From: Bradyrhizobium sp. CCBAU 051011
GTDB taxonomy: Bacteria; Pseudomonadota; Alphaproteobacteria; Rhizobiales; Xanthobacteraceae
Direction of reading: 5' to 3'
Length of the DNA: 64,000 nt
Assembly (NCBI RefSeq): GCF_009930815.1
Contig: NZ_CP022222.1
Coordinates: 6,862,501-6,926,500 of the forward strand
Positions within the stretch are counted from its first letter, which is position 1. Each line of letters opens with the position of its first letter. Shown piece by piece: positions 1 to 7,587 of this stretch. Both the position numbers and the translations under genes were made by a program. The notes under the pieces are model-generated. The model was given only the letters and a program-made list of their open reading frames with translations, did no database searches and was not told the origin of the DNA.

Positions 1-185
1 TCGTCGTCACGATGACCTTCAACGTGCCGCTGAACAACGCGCTTGCCGCGGCCGATCCCGCAAGTCAGGAGGCCGCTTCGCTGTGGGCGCGCTATCTGAC
101 GGACTGGACGTTTTGGAACCACGTGCGGACGGTCGCGTCCACGGCCGCTTGCGCGCTGTTCATTGCTGCCATTGCGGCGCAATAG
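1..185 (+). CDS. DUF1772 (anthrone oxygenase-like) membrane protein, C-terminal part
   Basis: This is the last 61 codons of a gene that starts before the window; the frame begins at base 3 and stops with TAG at 183-185. The residues FNVPLNNALAA, then LWARYLTDWTFWNHVRT and a hydrophobic alanine-rich tail, match the C-terminal signature of small DUF1772 integral membrane proteins (the anthrone oxygenase-like family). Function in bacteria is not established. A strong hairpin follows at once, but its T-run is on the other strand. The family call rests on the N-x-PLNN and W-x-xWNH-x-RT motifs, which I recall from the family; only this fragment is visible. Confidence 0.7.
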   Translation, partial: VVTMTFNVPLNNALAAADPASQEAASLWARYLTDWTFWNHVRTVASTAACALFIAAIAAQ

Positions 186-202
186 GAAGAGCCGACAAAG
201 AA

Positions 203-228
203 AAAGCCGCCCGGAGCAGGGCGGCTTT
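203..228 (-). terminator. Rho-independent terminator of the PEP-CTERM gene
   Basis: A 10-bp perfect stem (203-212 with 219-228) and a 6-base loop. Read on the minus strand the right arm runs into TTTTTCTTTG, so it serves the minus-strand gene ending at 252. It may also stop the plus-strand gene ending at 185. Confidence 0.8.
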
Positions 229-251
229 CGAATTGCCTTCCGCGCGAGCGA

Positions 252-977
252 TCAGGCCGCGGTGAGCGCGCTGCCGCTGCGCTTGCGGCGATAGGCCATG
301 AAGCCGACGCCCGCAAAACCGAGGATCATCATCGCCCAGGTCGAGGGTTCCGGGACCGGAGGCGCGGCTGTTTCGAAGGTGAAGTCCGCCAGGATTTTGA
401 GCGTCGACGTCTTGCCCTCGGGGTTCGTCCATTTGTCGGTGTATTTGTCGTACCATCCATCACCATATTCAGCGAAGTGGATGTCGGACACCGTAACGCC
501 ATTGAGGGTGAACGGACCAAGGTTGTTGAGCAGCGTCTGGCTGATGTTGAACACGTTGTCAGGCGACGGGTTGGTCGTCTGCTGGATGTTCAGGTTGAAC
601 TCCTGAAAATCAGATGAGCTGCCCGGCGAGGTGAAGTTCAGGGTGAAAGTGTATTTGACGTTGAAGTTCTGGTCGGTGTTGTAGGTCGCAAGATTCACCC
701 AGGTGATCTTGCCGATGACGTAATCGTCCTTGTTTGTCGTGATGTTGCCGGTGATATCGGTGATGGTCAGCGTGCTCGGCTTGTTGTTATTCGCCGCGCC
801 AGACATTTTGAGCACGTTGTTGTTATTGGTGATGGAGCAGCCGGGGCTGCCGCCGTTGCAATTCGAGATGCTGGAAAAATTGCCGTCACCGGTGAAGCTC
901 ACGAGCGCTGCATTTGCCGGTGAATGCACGAGACCGGCGAGCAAACCTGCGGCCAATAATTTAAATGTCCTGCTCAT
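252..977 (-). CDS. PEP-CTERM sorting domain protein, secreted
   Basis: A 241-residue exported protein. The ATG at 977 is chosen over an upstream in-frame TTG at 1004 because CGAGG lies 9 bases ahead of it. The N-terminus is a signal peptide ([10 protein letters not shown], cleavage near ANA). The middle is rich in Asn, Thr and Ser with beta-type repeats, typical of surface or matrix proteins, and has one Cys pair near the N-terminus. The C-terminus carries the sorting signal: [13 protein letters not shown], a hydrophobic helix, then the basic RRKR. PEP-CTERM proteins are substrates of an exosortase, which cleaves at the motif; no exosortase gene is in this window. The gene stands alone, facing left, with its own terminator at 203-228. 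The biological role is unknown. Confidence 0.9.
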   Translation of the reverse strand: MSRTFKLLAAGLLAGLVHSPANAALVSFTGDGNFSSISNCNGGSPGCSITNNNNVLKMSGAANNNKPSTLTITDITGNITTNKDDYVIGKITWVNLATYNTDQNFNVKYTFTLNFTSPGSSSDFQEFNLNIQQTTNPSPDNVFNISQTLLNNLGPFTLNGVTVSDIHFAEYGDGWYDKYTDKWTNPEGKTSTLKILADFTFETAAPPVPEPSTWAMMILGFAGVGFMAYRRKRSGSALTAA

Positions 978-1164
978 AGTAAGACGCCTCGTTTTTAATA
1001 TCAATTTTATTTAATAGAACCTTTTCAGATATTATATAGGTAGTCAAGTGTGGAGCTTTTAATTTCCCAAATTAAATGTCGTGAGGTTGCATGGCAACTT
1101 GTGTTCGCTTAGCCCGGTAGCCAGTGACGCGGCTGGGCTGGCAAGGGCTACACCAGATCCGAAG

Positions 1165-1422
1165 TTATTGGGTCAGGTGCGCGAGCATGGCCTCACAGGC
1201 ATTCTGGGCTTCGGCGAACGTCTTAAAGGGTGATCCGCCCAACCTGATGGCCGTCCTGTTGAAATTGATGGGGCGCCAAGAAGCTACAAAGCCGGGCTGC
1301 CCATGGAGCCCAGGGCCATTCCTACTCTCATTGCTGATTACAAACGAGTAGCCGAGTTCACTCGCGCTCCAAATCTCTAGCTCCACTGTCGCGGGAGCAA
1401 CGCGGCTGAAGTGCAGGGCCAT
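1165..1422 (-). CDS. Small hypothetical protein, 85 aa
   Basis: The reading frame starts with ATG at 1422 and encodes 85 residues with balanced composition, aromatic residues spread through it (SELGYSFVIS, GFVASWRPINF) and an alpha-helical end (KTFAEAQNACEAMLAHL). I do not recognise a family. There is no signal peptide or membrane segment. A purine-rich GGATGGTGGA lies directly before the start, which is closer than ideal for ribosome binding. It sits alone in a gene-poor stretch between the PEP-CTERM gene and the tRNA-Asn. The residue pattern looks like a real protein rather than a shadow frame, but this is judgement only. Confidence 0.55.
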   Translation of the reverse strand: MALHFSRVAPATVELEIWSASELGYSFVISNESRNGPGLHGQPGFVASWRPINFNRTAIRLGGSPFKTFAEAQNACEAMLAHLTQ

Positions 1423-1490
1423 TCCACCATCCAGCGAACTCTAAACGGCCCCAGGAATTCGACCTGGTGCCGCCACCTTTGGCAGGTCTT

Positions 1491-1518
1491 CTTCCGGCCT
1501 GGGGACATCGGCCGGAAG
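1491..1518. other. Perfect 9-bp inverted repeat (hairpin)
   Basis: CTTCCGGCC at 1491-1499 pairs with GGCCGGAAG at 1510-1518 across a 10-base loop. There is no T-run on either side, so it is not a classic terminator. It lies upstream of the minus-strand gene at 1165-1422, outside any gene I can support. Confidence 0.45.
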
Positions 1519-1676
1519 TGAGGATTCGACGCCTCGCCCTGCCGGGAGTTCCAGCGATTGTAACTTTTTCCGGACGGTAGCGACGGCTGGCTTGACCAAG
1601 AAGAAGCGGTCCGGCGTGATTACCCCTAGCTCTCGTGGATTGCGAGGCCGAGCCGGTGGCGCTTTAATGATCGGCC

Positions 1677-1796
1677 ATGGGCACCAAATCGCGAGAGTTA
1701 ATCTGCGGCGGTCAGATCGTGGGAGCCGAGATCCGCGCGCAGAGCGTCCGGCAGGCCGTCAGCGAGGCCGTAAGTGAATGTCACAACGAGACTTGA
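1677..1796 (+). CDS. Possible 39-aa microprotein
   Basis: An ATG-started frame of 39 residues beginning MGTKSRELICGGQIVGAEIR, with a helical second half (SVRQAVSEAVSE). The composition is protein-like, while the other frames here are Arg-rich and shadow-like. Its end overlaps the start of the next small frame (ATG at 1778), an arrangement that would allow translational coupling. No clear ribosome binding site is seen. I know no family for it. It may simply be a chance open frame. Confidence 0.25.
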   Translation: MGTKSRELICGGQIVGAEIRAQSVRQAVSEAVSECHNET

Positions 1797-1861
1797 ACAT
1801 TGCGGCCATCGCCGCCGTTATCGGGTGGGTTGGATTCTGCCTGTATATGAGCTGGTTCTAA
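1778..1861 (+). CDS. Possible 27-aa single-pass membrane microprotein
   Basis: An ATG-started frame of 27 residues: a short polar start (MSQRDLN) then an unbroken hydrophobic segment (IAAIAAVIGWVGFCLYMSWF) ending at TAA. This is the layout of small bacterial membrane proteins. It overlaps the end of the 39-aa frame by 19 bases in another frame. The Shine-Dalgarno match is weak (AAGTGA directly before the ATG). No homology is known to me; peptide-level or ribosome-profiling data would be needed. Confidence 0.25.
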   Translation: MSQRDLNIAAIAAVIGWVGFCLYMSWF

Positions 1862-2113
1862 CTACGTTTTTGGCGGTCAGCCCAGCGCGCGGTTGAGCTG
1901 GGGGGCTCCGCGAGATCGGCGGACTCTAATTTCGCGGCCGGGATAGCCGGGATAGAAGACAGGCGAAGCGCGGACCTCTTTCGTATCCCGCTAAGGGACG
2001 ACCTGTCAGGCTACGTTCCGAAGGGTGCGCACCCATCTGACGCAGGGCAGGCCGCGCCAATTACCGGCTCGTAGTGAGGGGAACGAATCGATCGCTGTCG
2101 GTTTACTAACTAG

Positions 2114-2551
2114 ATGAGCGACTTCACCCCAAGTAATCGTGTTAGCAGCGAGCCAAGACGACCACGCCGAATATTGCCGTGGATTCTTCTTCTCGCGGTT
2201 GCCATCGGTGCAGTGCTTTGGGCCAGCAATCGTATTGGATACGACAACTCGCAAGAAGCTGTTGTTCGGCCCAAGGCTGAACTGTCTGCGGCTGCAGAGA
2301 TTGCCGACAAGACGGCTAGAGAAGCTGTGGCCAATCTCCAGCAAATGATCCAAGAGCTGCGGGCAGAACAGCAACGGGTCGCGGAACAGATCAGCGGTCT
2401 CCAGCGGCAGCTATCAGCGGAGCAGGGCGGGCGGAAGTTGCTGTCGGAACAGGTGGGTGGGCTTTCCGCTCGCGTGGATAGCCTCCGAGGATCGAATGCG
2501 GCAGCGCCGCCCAATCCGCAACAACCTGCCAAGAAAGGACGCGAACAATGA
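2114..2551 (+). CDS. Membrane-anchored coiled-coil protein, 145 aa
   Basis: The protein has a short cytoplasmic start with basic residues (EPRRPRRI), one transmembrane helix at about residues 21-38 (ILPWILLLAVAIGAVLW), then a long helical region from about residue 55 to 125 rich in Gln, Glu, Ala and Leu with heptad-like spacing (LQQMIQELRAEQQRVAEQ). It ends in a flexible Pro/Gln/Lys tail. This is a type II anchored coiled coil, of a kind common in Bradyrhizobium as a hypothetical protein. The role is unknown; a scaffold or envelope spacer is only a guess. The ribosome binding site before the ATG is poor. The frame continues cleanly to TGA. Confidence 0.75.
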   Translation: MSDFTPSNRVSSEPRRPRRILPWILLLAVAIGAVLWASNRIGYDNSQEAVVRPKAELSAAAEIADKTAREAVANLQQMIQELRAEQQRVAEQISGLQRQLSAEQGGRKLLSEQVGGLSARVDSLRGSNAAAPPNPQQPAKKGREQ

Positions 2552-3267
2552 TTGTCGCTAAGCGTCATTTCGCTCTTTCTTGACCGACAGGTGGTGGGCT
2601 GCTCCGGCATCATATTGCATCGCTGAGAGCGATTTCTTCGCCTTCGGCCCCAGATCGACAAGTCTACGGAATCCCCGCAATGAGCTTCACTGCGGCGGAT
2701 CGCGCCTGACATCTCGAAACTCCGAGGGACCTTTGATGAGCGGCGCACACGAGTGACAGTCTAGCGCTTATTTTTTAGAGAAGCCGACTGGGTCTGCGGC
2801 GATCTGCGGCGCGGATCGAGCCTAATGGTGGGGAAGGTCTACCGGCTCACGTTTCAGGGATCGCCGCTCGTGTGATCGAGCCGCCTGCTAATGTGCAAAC
2901 AAGGAACTACCCCTACCTCGTTGAGAGCCTCATCCTGAGAAGTCGTTGGTGGGTCAACGAACGTGGCGAGCCGGACAATATCTACTCGCCACACTTGATA
3001 GTTGCCACTTCCGGTGAAGGTGAGATCGAAAGCGAGGTTGGCGCCTCTGTTCAAGGTCAAGTATCCGGCGGGAAGTACTTTCGTAGCGTCAGTCGGATTG
3101 CGAAGGAGAGCGCGACGCAAACCGCGATCGCGATGCCGGCAAATTCAGGCATGGAAAAATGCTTGGCGTTGAAATGTGCCGGATGTTGCCCGCAGTGTTG
3201 CCCCGAGACGGCCGGCTGAAGCTGCTGGCGGATCTAACTTAATAAATTGCTGTAAAATATAGCCTTT
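2552..3267. other. Gene-poor interval before tRNA-Asn
   Basis: No gene is supported here. Three weak frames were considered. One is a minus-strand TTG-started 88-codon frame at 2854-3120 with some protein-like text (ANLAFDLTFTGSGNYQVWRV). One is a minus-strand 31-codon ATG frame at 3057-3152 that looks like a lone membrane helix. One is a plus-strand frame at 2872-3219 overlapping both. None has a good ribosome binding site. The interval may be decayed accessory DNA. Confidence 0.4.
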
Positions 3268-3342
3268 TGGCTCCCCGGGCTGGATTCGAACCAGCGACCA
3301 TTCGATTAACAGTCGAATGCTCTACCGCTGAGCTACCGAGGA
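3268..3342 (-). tRNA. tRNA-Asn(GUU)
   Basis: A full 75-base cloverleaf can be drawn on the minus strand. The acceptor stem is TCCTCGG with CCGGGGA (one G-U pair), the D arm GCTCAGCGGTAGAGC, the anticodon stem TTCGA/TCGAA with loop CTGTTAA (anticodon GTT), and the T arm GCTGG-TTCGAAT-CCAGC. The discriminator is G and the CCA end is encoded (TGG at 3268-3270 on the plus strand). Its 3' end faces the gene-poor interval, the usual side for integration of mobile elements, but I found no repeat of the 3' end there. Confidence 0.97.
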
Positions 3343-3611
3343 ATAGGCGAACCAAAGGTTCGCGAGCGGGGAGCGTATAACAAAGCCTTCCGGGCTTGCA
3401 AAGGACCAAATCGCGGCCAGCGCATTTGCTTGAAGCGGGCCGGAAGTTGCTGCGCGACAATGATTTGTCGGCATTTTAGGCATCCGGGGGCGGGCAGCGG
3501 AACCAATCTCGTGCAATTCCGTCATCCCCAGGCGTCATGGATTGGGCCGCCAATTCGACTCAATCGGGCCGGAGTCTTTCCGGGGTACCGGGTTTCAAGG
3601 GAGCTGATTCG

Positions 3612-3803
3612 ATGCCAGCCATTGCAACCGACCTGATGCGAGCGGGGCCTTCGATCGTTCCGAGCGACATTCCCGCCATGAGCGACGACGAATGCCTGCT
3701 TCGGCTCGCCCAGGCCATTGAAGCGCACGACGAAGCGCACGATACGGACCATTTGGACGAAGTCGCGCGGCTGATCGCGCGGCTCGCGGTCACGGTCGAA
3801 TAG
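3612..3803 (+). CDS. Conserved small hypothetical protein, 63 aa
   Basis: The ATG at 3612 is preferred because AAGGGAG lies 8 bases upstream; the frame is open further left to 3537 but that part looks non-coding. The 63 residues end in an acidic, His-containing helix (LLRLAQAIEAHDEAHDTDHLDEVARLIARLA). No membrane segment or known domain is seen. It lies between the tRNA and the methyltransferase-like gene and is co-oriented with the latter. The function is unknown. Confidence 0.6.
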   Translation: MPAIATDLMRAGPSIVPSDIPAMSDDECLLRLAQAIEAHDEAHDTDHLDEVARLIARLAVTVE

Positions 3804-3950
3804 GCGGCTTTCCGCTTCGCCCGCGGATAACCCGGCCGCAGCCGGGCGCATGTTGCGTTTTGCCGGAGCTTGTACCAAAGATGGCCGGGCTTTCAGCTCT
3901 CGGTTCCAGTTCTCTTGCGGTAACGCCGCATGCTTTCAGGGTCTTAGCCT

Positions 3951-4616
3951 ATGTCCGGTTTTGCGGCCGCGCGCCAGAATATGGTCGATGGTCAGGTGCG
4001 TCCGAGCGACGTGACCGATATCCGAATCATCGATGCCATGCTGGCTGTGCCGCGTGAGGCCTTCGTTCCCGAGAACAAGCGGGCGCTGGCCTATCTGGAC
4101 CTCGATCTCGACGTCAGCGAAGGCGGCTCAGCCAAGCGCTACCTGATCAAGCCCGCCGTGCTGGCGAAGATGCTGCAGGCGGCCGAGATCAAGGAGAGCG
4201 ACCGCGTCCTGGTGGTCGGCTGCGCCACCGGATATGCCGCCGCCGTGATCGCCCGATTCGCTCCCCAGGTGAGCGCGACGGAGAGCGATTCGGCGCTGGC
4301 GGCAAAGGCGCAGACGATTCTGGCCGGCAATGGCTGTGGACACGTCGCGGTCCGGACCGCGGCGACGGCGGATGGAGATCCCGCGAGCGCGCCTTATGAT
4401 GTGATCGTGCTTAACGGCGCAACCGAGATCGTGCCGGAGCAGCTCTACGGGCAATTGCGCAGCGGCGGCCGATTGGTCGGCGTTTTTGCGACGTCGCGGC
4501 CTGCACGGGCTACCATCGTGACCTGTTCGCACGGCGATTTCGGTCACCGGACGCTGTTCGATGCCGCTGCCCCGGTGCTGCCCGGCATGGAACTCGTTCC
4601 AGCCTTCGTTTTCTAG
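3951..4616 (+). CDS. Protein-L-isoaspartate O-methyltransferase family protein
   Basis: 221 residues. The N-terminus ARQNMVDGQVRPSDVTD, then MLAVPREAFVP, is the hallmark of the PCMT-like family found in alphaproteobacteria just upstream of tolC. The S-adenosylmethionine binding loop is VLVVGCATGYAAA (about 86-98), followed by an acidic strand end (TESD) and YDVIVLNGAT. Classical PCMT repairs L-isoaspartyl residues with SAM; whether this branch does so is not established, because the usual TGSGYQ loop here reads CATGYAA. It is a cytosolic enzyme. It is followed 250 bases later by the tolC-type gene in the same direction, a conserved neighbourhood in Rhizobiales. Confidence 0.85.
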   Translation: MSGFAAARQNMVDGQVRPSDVTDIRIIDAMLAVPREAFVPENKRALAYLDLDLDVSEGGSAKRYLIKPAVLAKMLQAAEIKESDRVLVVGCATGYAAAVIARFAPQVSATESDSALAAKAQTILAGNGCGHVAVRTAATADGDPASAPYDVIVLNGATEIVPEQLYGQLRSGGRLVGVFATSRPARATIVTCSHGDFGHRTLFDAAAPVLPGMELVPAFVF

Positions 4617-4865
4617 TCTTTCAGCCCCTTCCACGCCCAATATTCGCCCTTGGCGGCCGGCTAAATCCTCTTCGAAATCAGAAGTGTGGCCGGATTGCCC
4701 CACGTGAAGAGTTTCGACGGTCTATACTTCCGGAGTAGTTCCGTCGGGCTTACGTGCGGACTAAGGTGAGCTGGGACTCACTTCGAATGAAGCGACGTTC
4801 GGTTAAGGATCATGTGGGACCATGCTCACTGGCCGGGCGACCAAAAATAGATCGGATTGCTTGGG

Positions 4866-6269
4866 ATGCGTGGGGTGAAGGAATTTGCCGGAGCTGCAGC
4901 TTCGGCCCTTCTATTAGTGTGCATGGGCTCGACGCCCGTATTGGCCGACACGATTGAGGCAGCGCTGGTGCGCGCCTATCAAAACAATCCGCAGCTCAAC
5001 GCGCAGCGCGCGCAGGTGCGCATCACCGACGAGAACGTGCCGCAGGCGCTGTCGGGCTACCGCCCGAGAGTCGCGGTCACCGCGAGCGCGGGCGTCCAAT
5101 ACACTGACAGCCTTACCCAGACCGGCGATCTCAATGTCGGGAGGCCTCCCCCAATAAACGGCACCAATCCGCCGCGCAGCGTCGGCGCCACCATCACGCA
5201 GACCCTCTTCAACGGCCAGCAGACCGCGAACCGGACGAGGGCGGCGGAGAGCCAGGTTTCCGGCGCCCGCGAAGGCTTGAGGGTGCTCGAACAGACCGTG
5301 CTGCTTCAGGCGGCCACAATTTACATGGACTATTTGCGCGACTCCGCGATCGTCGAGGTGCAGAAGAGCAACGTTCGCGTGCTCGAGCAGACGCTGAAAC
5401 AGACGCGCGACCGCTTCAATGTCGGCGAAGTGACGCGCACCGACGTTGCGCAATCGGAAGCCCAGCTCGCCGCGGGCAAAACGCAGCTCCTCACCGCAGA
5501 AGCCAACCTCAACACGACGCGCTCGAATTTCCGTCGCATCATCGGCAACGAGCCGCAAAACCTGGCGCCGGGCTCACCGGTCGACCGCTTCCTGCCGGCG
5601 ACACTGCCGGCCGCCGTCGAACTCGGCCTGTTGCAAAATCCGAACGTCACCGCGGCGATGTTCGGCATCGACGTCAGCTACCTCCAGGTCAAGGTGGCGG
5701 AAGGCGCGCTCTTGCCGACCGTCACGCTTCAGGCAGCGGTTCAGCAGTCTTATGAGCAGAGCCTGATCCAGTACCGTTCGTTCGGTGCATCCGTGACTAC
5801 GCAGCTCAACGTTCCGATCTATCAGGGCGGCGCCGAATATTCGCTGATCCGCCAGTCCAAGGAAACGGTGGCACAGCAGCGCCTCGTTCTGGACCAGACC
5901 CGGGATCAGACCCGCGCCAACGTGGTCACGGCATGGGGGCAGCTCGTTGCCGGCAAGGCGCAGGTCGCCTCCGCCCAATCGCAGGTACAGGCATCGGAAA
6001 TTGCGCTCAATGGCGTGCGCGAGGAAGCCAAGGCCGGACAGCGCACCACGCTCGACGTGCTCAACGCTCAGCAGGCACTGGTGAATGCGCGCGTCGCGCT
6101 CGTCACCGCGCAGCACGATCGCGTGGTGGCGTCGTACTCCGTGCTGAGCCAGATCGGACGGCTGTCGCCGCAGGTGCTCAACCTGCCGACCACGGTCTAC
6201 GATCCGAGCGTGCACTATCATCAGGTGCGCGATAGCTGGGCGGGCGTGCGCACGCCCGACGGCCGCTGA
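4866..6269 (+). CDS. tolC: TolC family outer membrane efflux/type I secretion channel
   Basis: About 467 residues, the usual TolC length. The ATG at 4866 gives a clean signal peptide (KEFAGAAASALLLVCMG, cleavage after VLA); a TTG three codons earlier is possible. The mature part opens with DTIEAALVRAYQNNPQLNAQR, the typical first helix of the outer membrane factor family, and shows the two-fold repeat of long coiled-coil helices (LEQTLKQTRDRFNVGEVTRTDVAQSEAQL and, later, EEAKAGQRTTLDVLNAQQAL). It would form the trimeric tunnel through the outer membrane used by drug efflux pumps and type I secretion. The RTX protein at 11.0-13.3 kb is a potential type I substrate, though no ABC or membrane-fusion gene is nearby. 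A terminator follows at 6309. Confidence 0.92.
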   Translation: MRGVKEFAGAAASALLLVCMGSTPVLADTIEAALVRAYQNNPQLNAQRAQVRITDENVPQALSGYRPRVAVTASAGVQYTDSLTQTGDLNVGRPPPINGTNPPRSVGATITQTLFNGQQTANRTRAAESQVSGAREGLRVLEQTVLLQAATIYMDYLRDSAIVEVQKSNVRVLEQTLKQTRDRFNVGEVTRTDVAQSEAQLAAGKTQLLTAEANLNTTRSNFRRIIGNEPQNLAPGSPVDRFLPATLPAAVELGLLQNPNVTAAMFGIDVSYLQVKVAEGALLPTVTLQAAVQQSYEQSLIQYRSFGASVTTQLNVPIYQGGAEYSLIRQSKETVAQQRLVLDQTRDQTRANVVTAWGQLVAGKAQVASAQSQVQASEIALNGVREEAKAGQRTTLDVLNAQQALVNARVALVTAQHDRVVASYSVLSQIGRLSPQVLNLPTTVYDPSVHYHQVRDSWAGVRTPDGR

Positions 6270-6308
6270 TCTCCGAGTCAATTTCCGCACAGGCGGGATG
6301 AAATCGTC

Positions 6309-6331
6309 GCCCGGCGCCTGAAGCGCCGGGC
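6309..6331 (+). terminator. Hairpin terminator after tolC
   Basis: GCCCGGCGC at 6309-6317 pairs perfectly with GCGCCGGGC at 6323-6331 (5-base loop), followed by GCTTTGCTTG. It lies 40 bases beyond the tolC stop. The rest of the interval to the next gene start at 6585 shows nothing else I can name. Confidence 0.7.
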
Positions 6332-6584
6332 GCTTTGCTTGCAATCATTTGTGGCCATGACGTACCGTTTCCGGGGCGAGCTGAGCGATTCGCGGCTCGC
6401 GTCCTTGCATCGCACGGACGCGCGTCGGGTTGCATTTTGAGGGGAGCAGTCCCCCGCGCGGTGCAGCGGGTGGGCTTGATCTGGGGACAAGTCAGGCTTC
6501 TGCGATGAATATCCCGGCCTGCATTCCGGAACCGGCAATTCCTCCGTGGCTTTGGTATAAAATGGTTTCGATGTGGAGTCGGAA

Positions 6585-7277
6585 ATGACGCAACCTGCAA
6601 AGGTCCAAGAGCCCTCGATGGAGGAGATTCTGGCGTCGATCCGTCGCATCATTGCCGACGACGAGGCGAAGCCTGCGGCCGCCAAGCCGGAGGCCGCAGC
6701 CGCGCCGGCACCGAAGCCGGTGATGAAGGACATTCCGCCCTCGGCGATTGCTCCCAAGCCGGCGGCGCCCAAGCCCGCGCCAGCCCCGCCACCGCCCGAA
6801 CCGGCCGCCAGCAACAACCAGGATGACATTGACGCGATGCTGGCGAGCCTCGATGCGGCGACGCCCGAGGCCGATATCAGGCCGGCGCCGCAGCCCGAGG
6901 CCGACGTGTTCGAGCTTACCGACGAGATGGCGTTGCCTGATCCGACGCCGCCGCCGGCGTCGTCGTTCAACAAGATCGAGCCGGCGGACGACATCGAATT
7001 CAGCGAGGCCCGCAGGGCCAGGCAGCCGGTCCACGAGCCGCCGTTCGACAACTCACCACCTGGGCCGGCGATCTTGTCGCGTTCAACCGTTTCCGCCGTC
7101 GAGTCCGCCTTCAATTCCCTGGCCAATACCGTGCTGAGCAACAACGCGCGAACACTGGAAGATCTGGTCAAGGAAATGCTGCGGCCGATGCTGAAGTCCT
7201 GGCTGGATGACAATCTGCCGGGCCTGGTGGAGCGAATCGTCAAGGCCGAGATCGAGCGGGTTTCGCGCGGGCGCTAG
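6585..7277 (+). CDS. popZ: PopZ-like DUF2497 polar organising protein
   Basis: 230 residues from the ATG at 6585, which has GGAG six bases upstream; an in-frame GTG at 6573 is an alternative. It has the PopZ layout. A conserved N-terminal helix (PSMEEILASIRRIIADDE, about residues 8-25) binds partner proteins. A long Pro/Ala/Glu-rich disordered middle follows (about 26-150). The C-terminal helical oligomerisation region is TLEDLVKEMLRPMLKSWLDDN followed by LPGLVERIVKAEIERVSR. In Caulobacter, PopZ forms a polar matrix that anchors the chromosome origin and recruits cell-cycle proteins. The position between tolC and valS is conserved in Rhizobiales, which supports the assignment. Confidence 0.85.
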   Translation: MTQPAKVQEPSMEEILASIRRIIADDEAKPAAAKPEAAAAPAPKPVMKDIPPSAIAPKPAAPKPAPAPPPPEPAASNNQDDIDAMLASLDAATPEADIRPAPQPEADVFELTDEMALPDPTPPPASSFNKIEPADDIEFSEARRARQPVHEPPFDNSPPGPAILSRSTVSAVESAFNSLANTVLSNNARTLEDLVKEMLRPMLKSWLDDNLPGLVERIVKAEIERVSRGR

Positions 7278-7587
7278 TTCCAAGTCCTAGAACCAGGGCT
7301 TGTTTGACCCAAGACTTGTTGCACACAAGACTTGGGACTCCCAAGGGCGCCCCGGCGGAGCGGCGCCAACGTCTTATTCACCAGTCTGGCCGGGCGTTGC
7401 CGCAGCGTCCCGCCGCCCCCAAATTGACTTGTCTGGTTGACTTGAGGCGCTGTCGCGGCTTTCTAGGGGCCGTCCGGCGCGATCACATCAGAACCCGGCG
7501 CTACCACGTTGTTTTGATGCGTATTCTCTCGGCGGACCGGCGACGGCTTGCTCGAGAGCGCGCCCCCAGCACCCCAACTGCATTGTC
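7278..7587. other. popZ-valS intergenic with imperfect hairpin
   Basis: The first part is built from CAAG/CTTG words. CCCAAGACTTG at 7308-7318 pairs with CAAGACTTGGG at 7326-7336 (one mismatch, 7-base loop), and related words occur at about 7280-7303. It may act as a terminator for popZ, without a T-run. Nothing else is recognised up to the valS start. Confidence 0.4.

Noticed and set aside
1440..1560. Possible attachment-site copy of the tRNA-Asn 3' end (GGATTCGA-like words)
   Set aside because: Only about eight bases match and the flanks do not, so it is within chance.
2854..3219. Opposed frames on both strands and a 31-codon membrane-like frame at 3057-3152
   Set aside because: None has a convincing start or ribosome binding site, and no family pattern is seen; kept only as a note in the interval entry.
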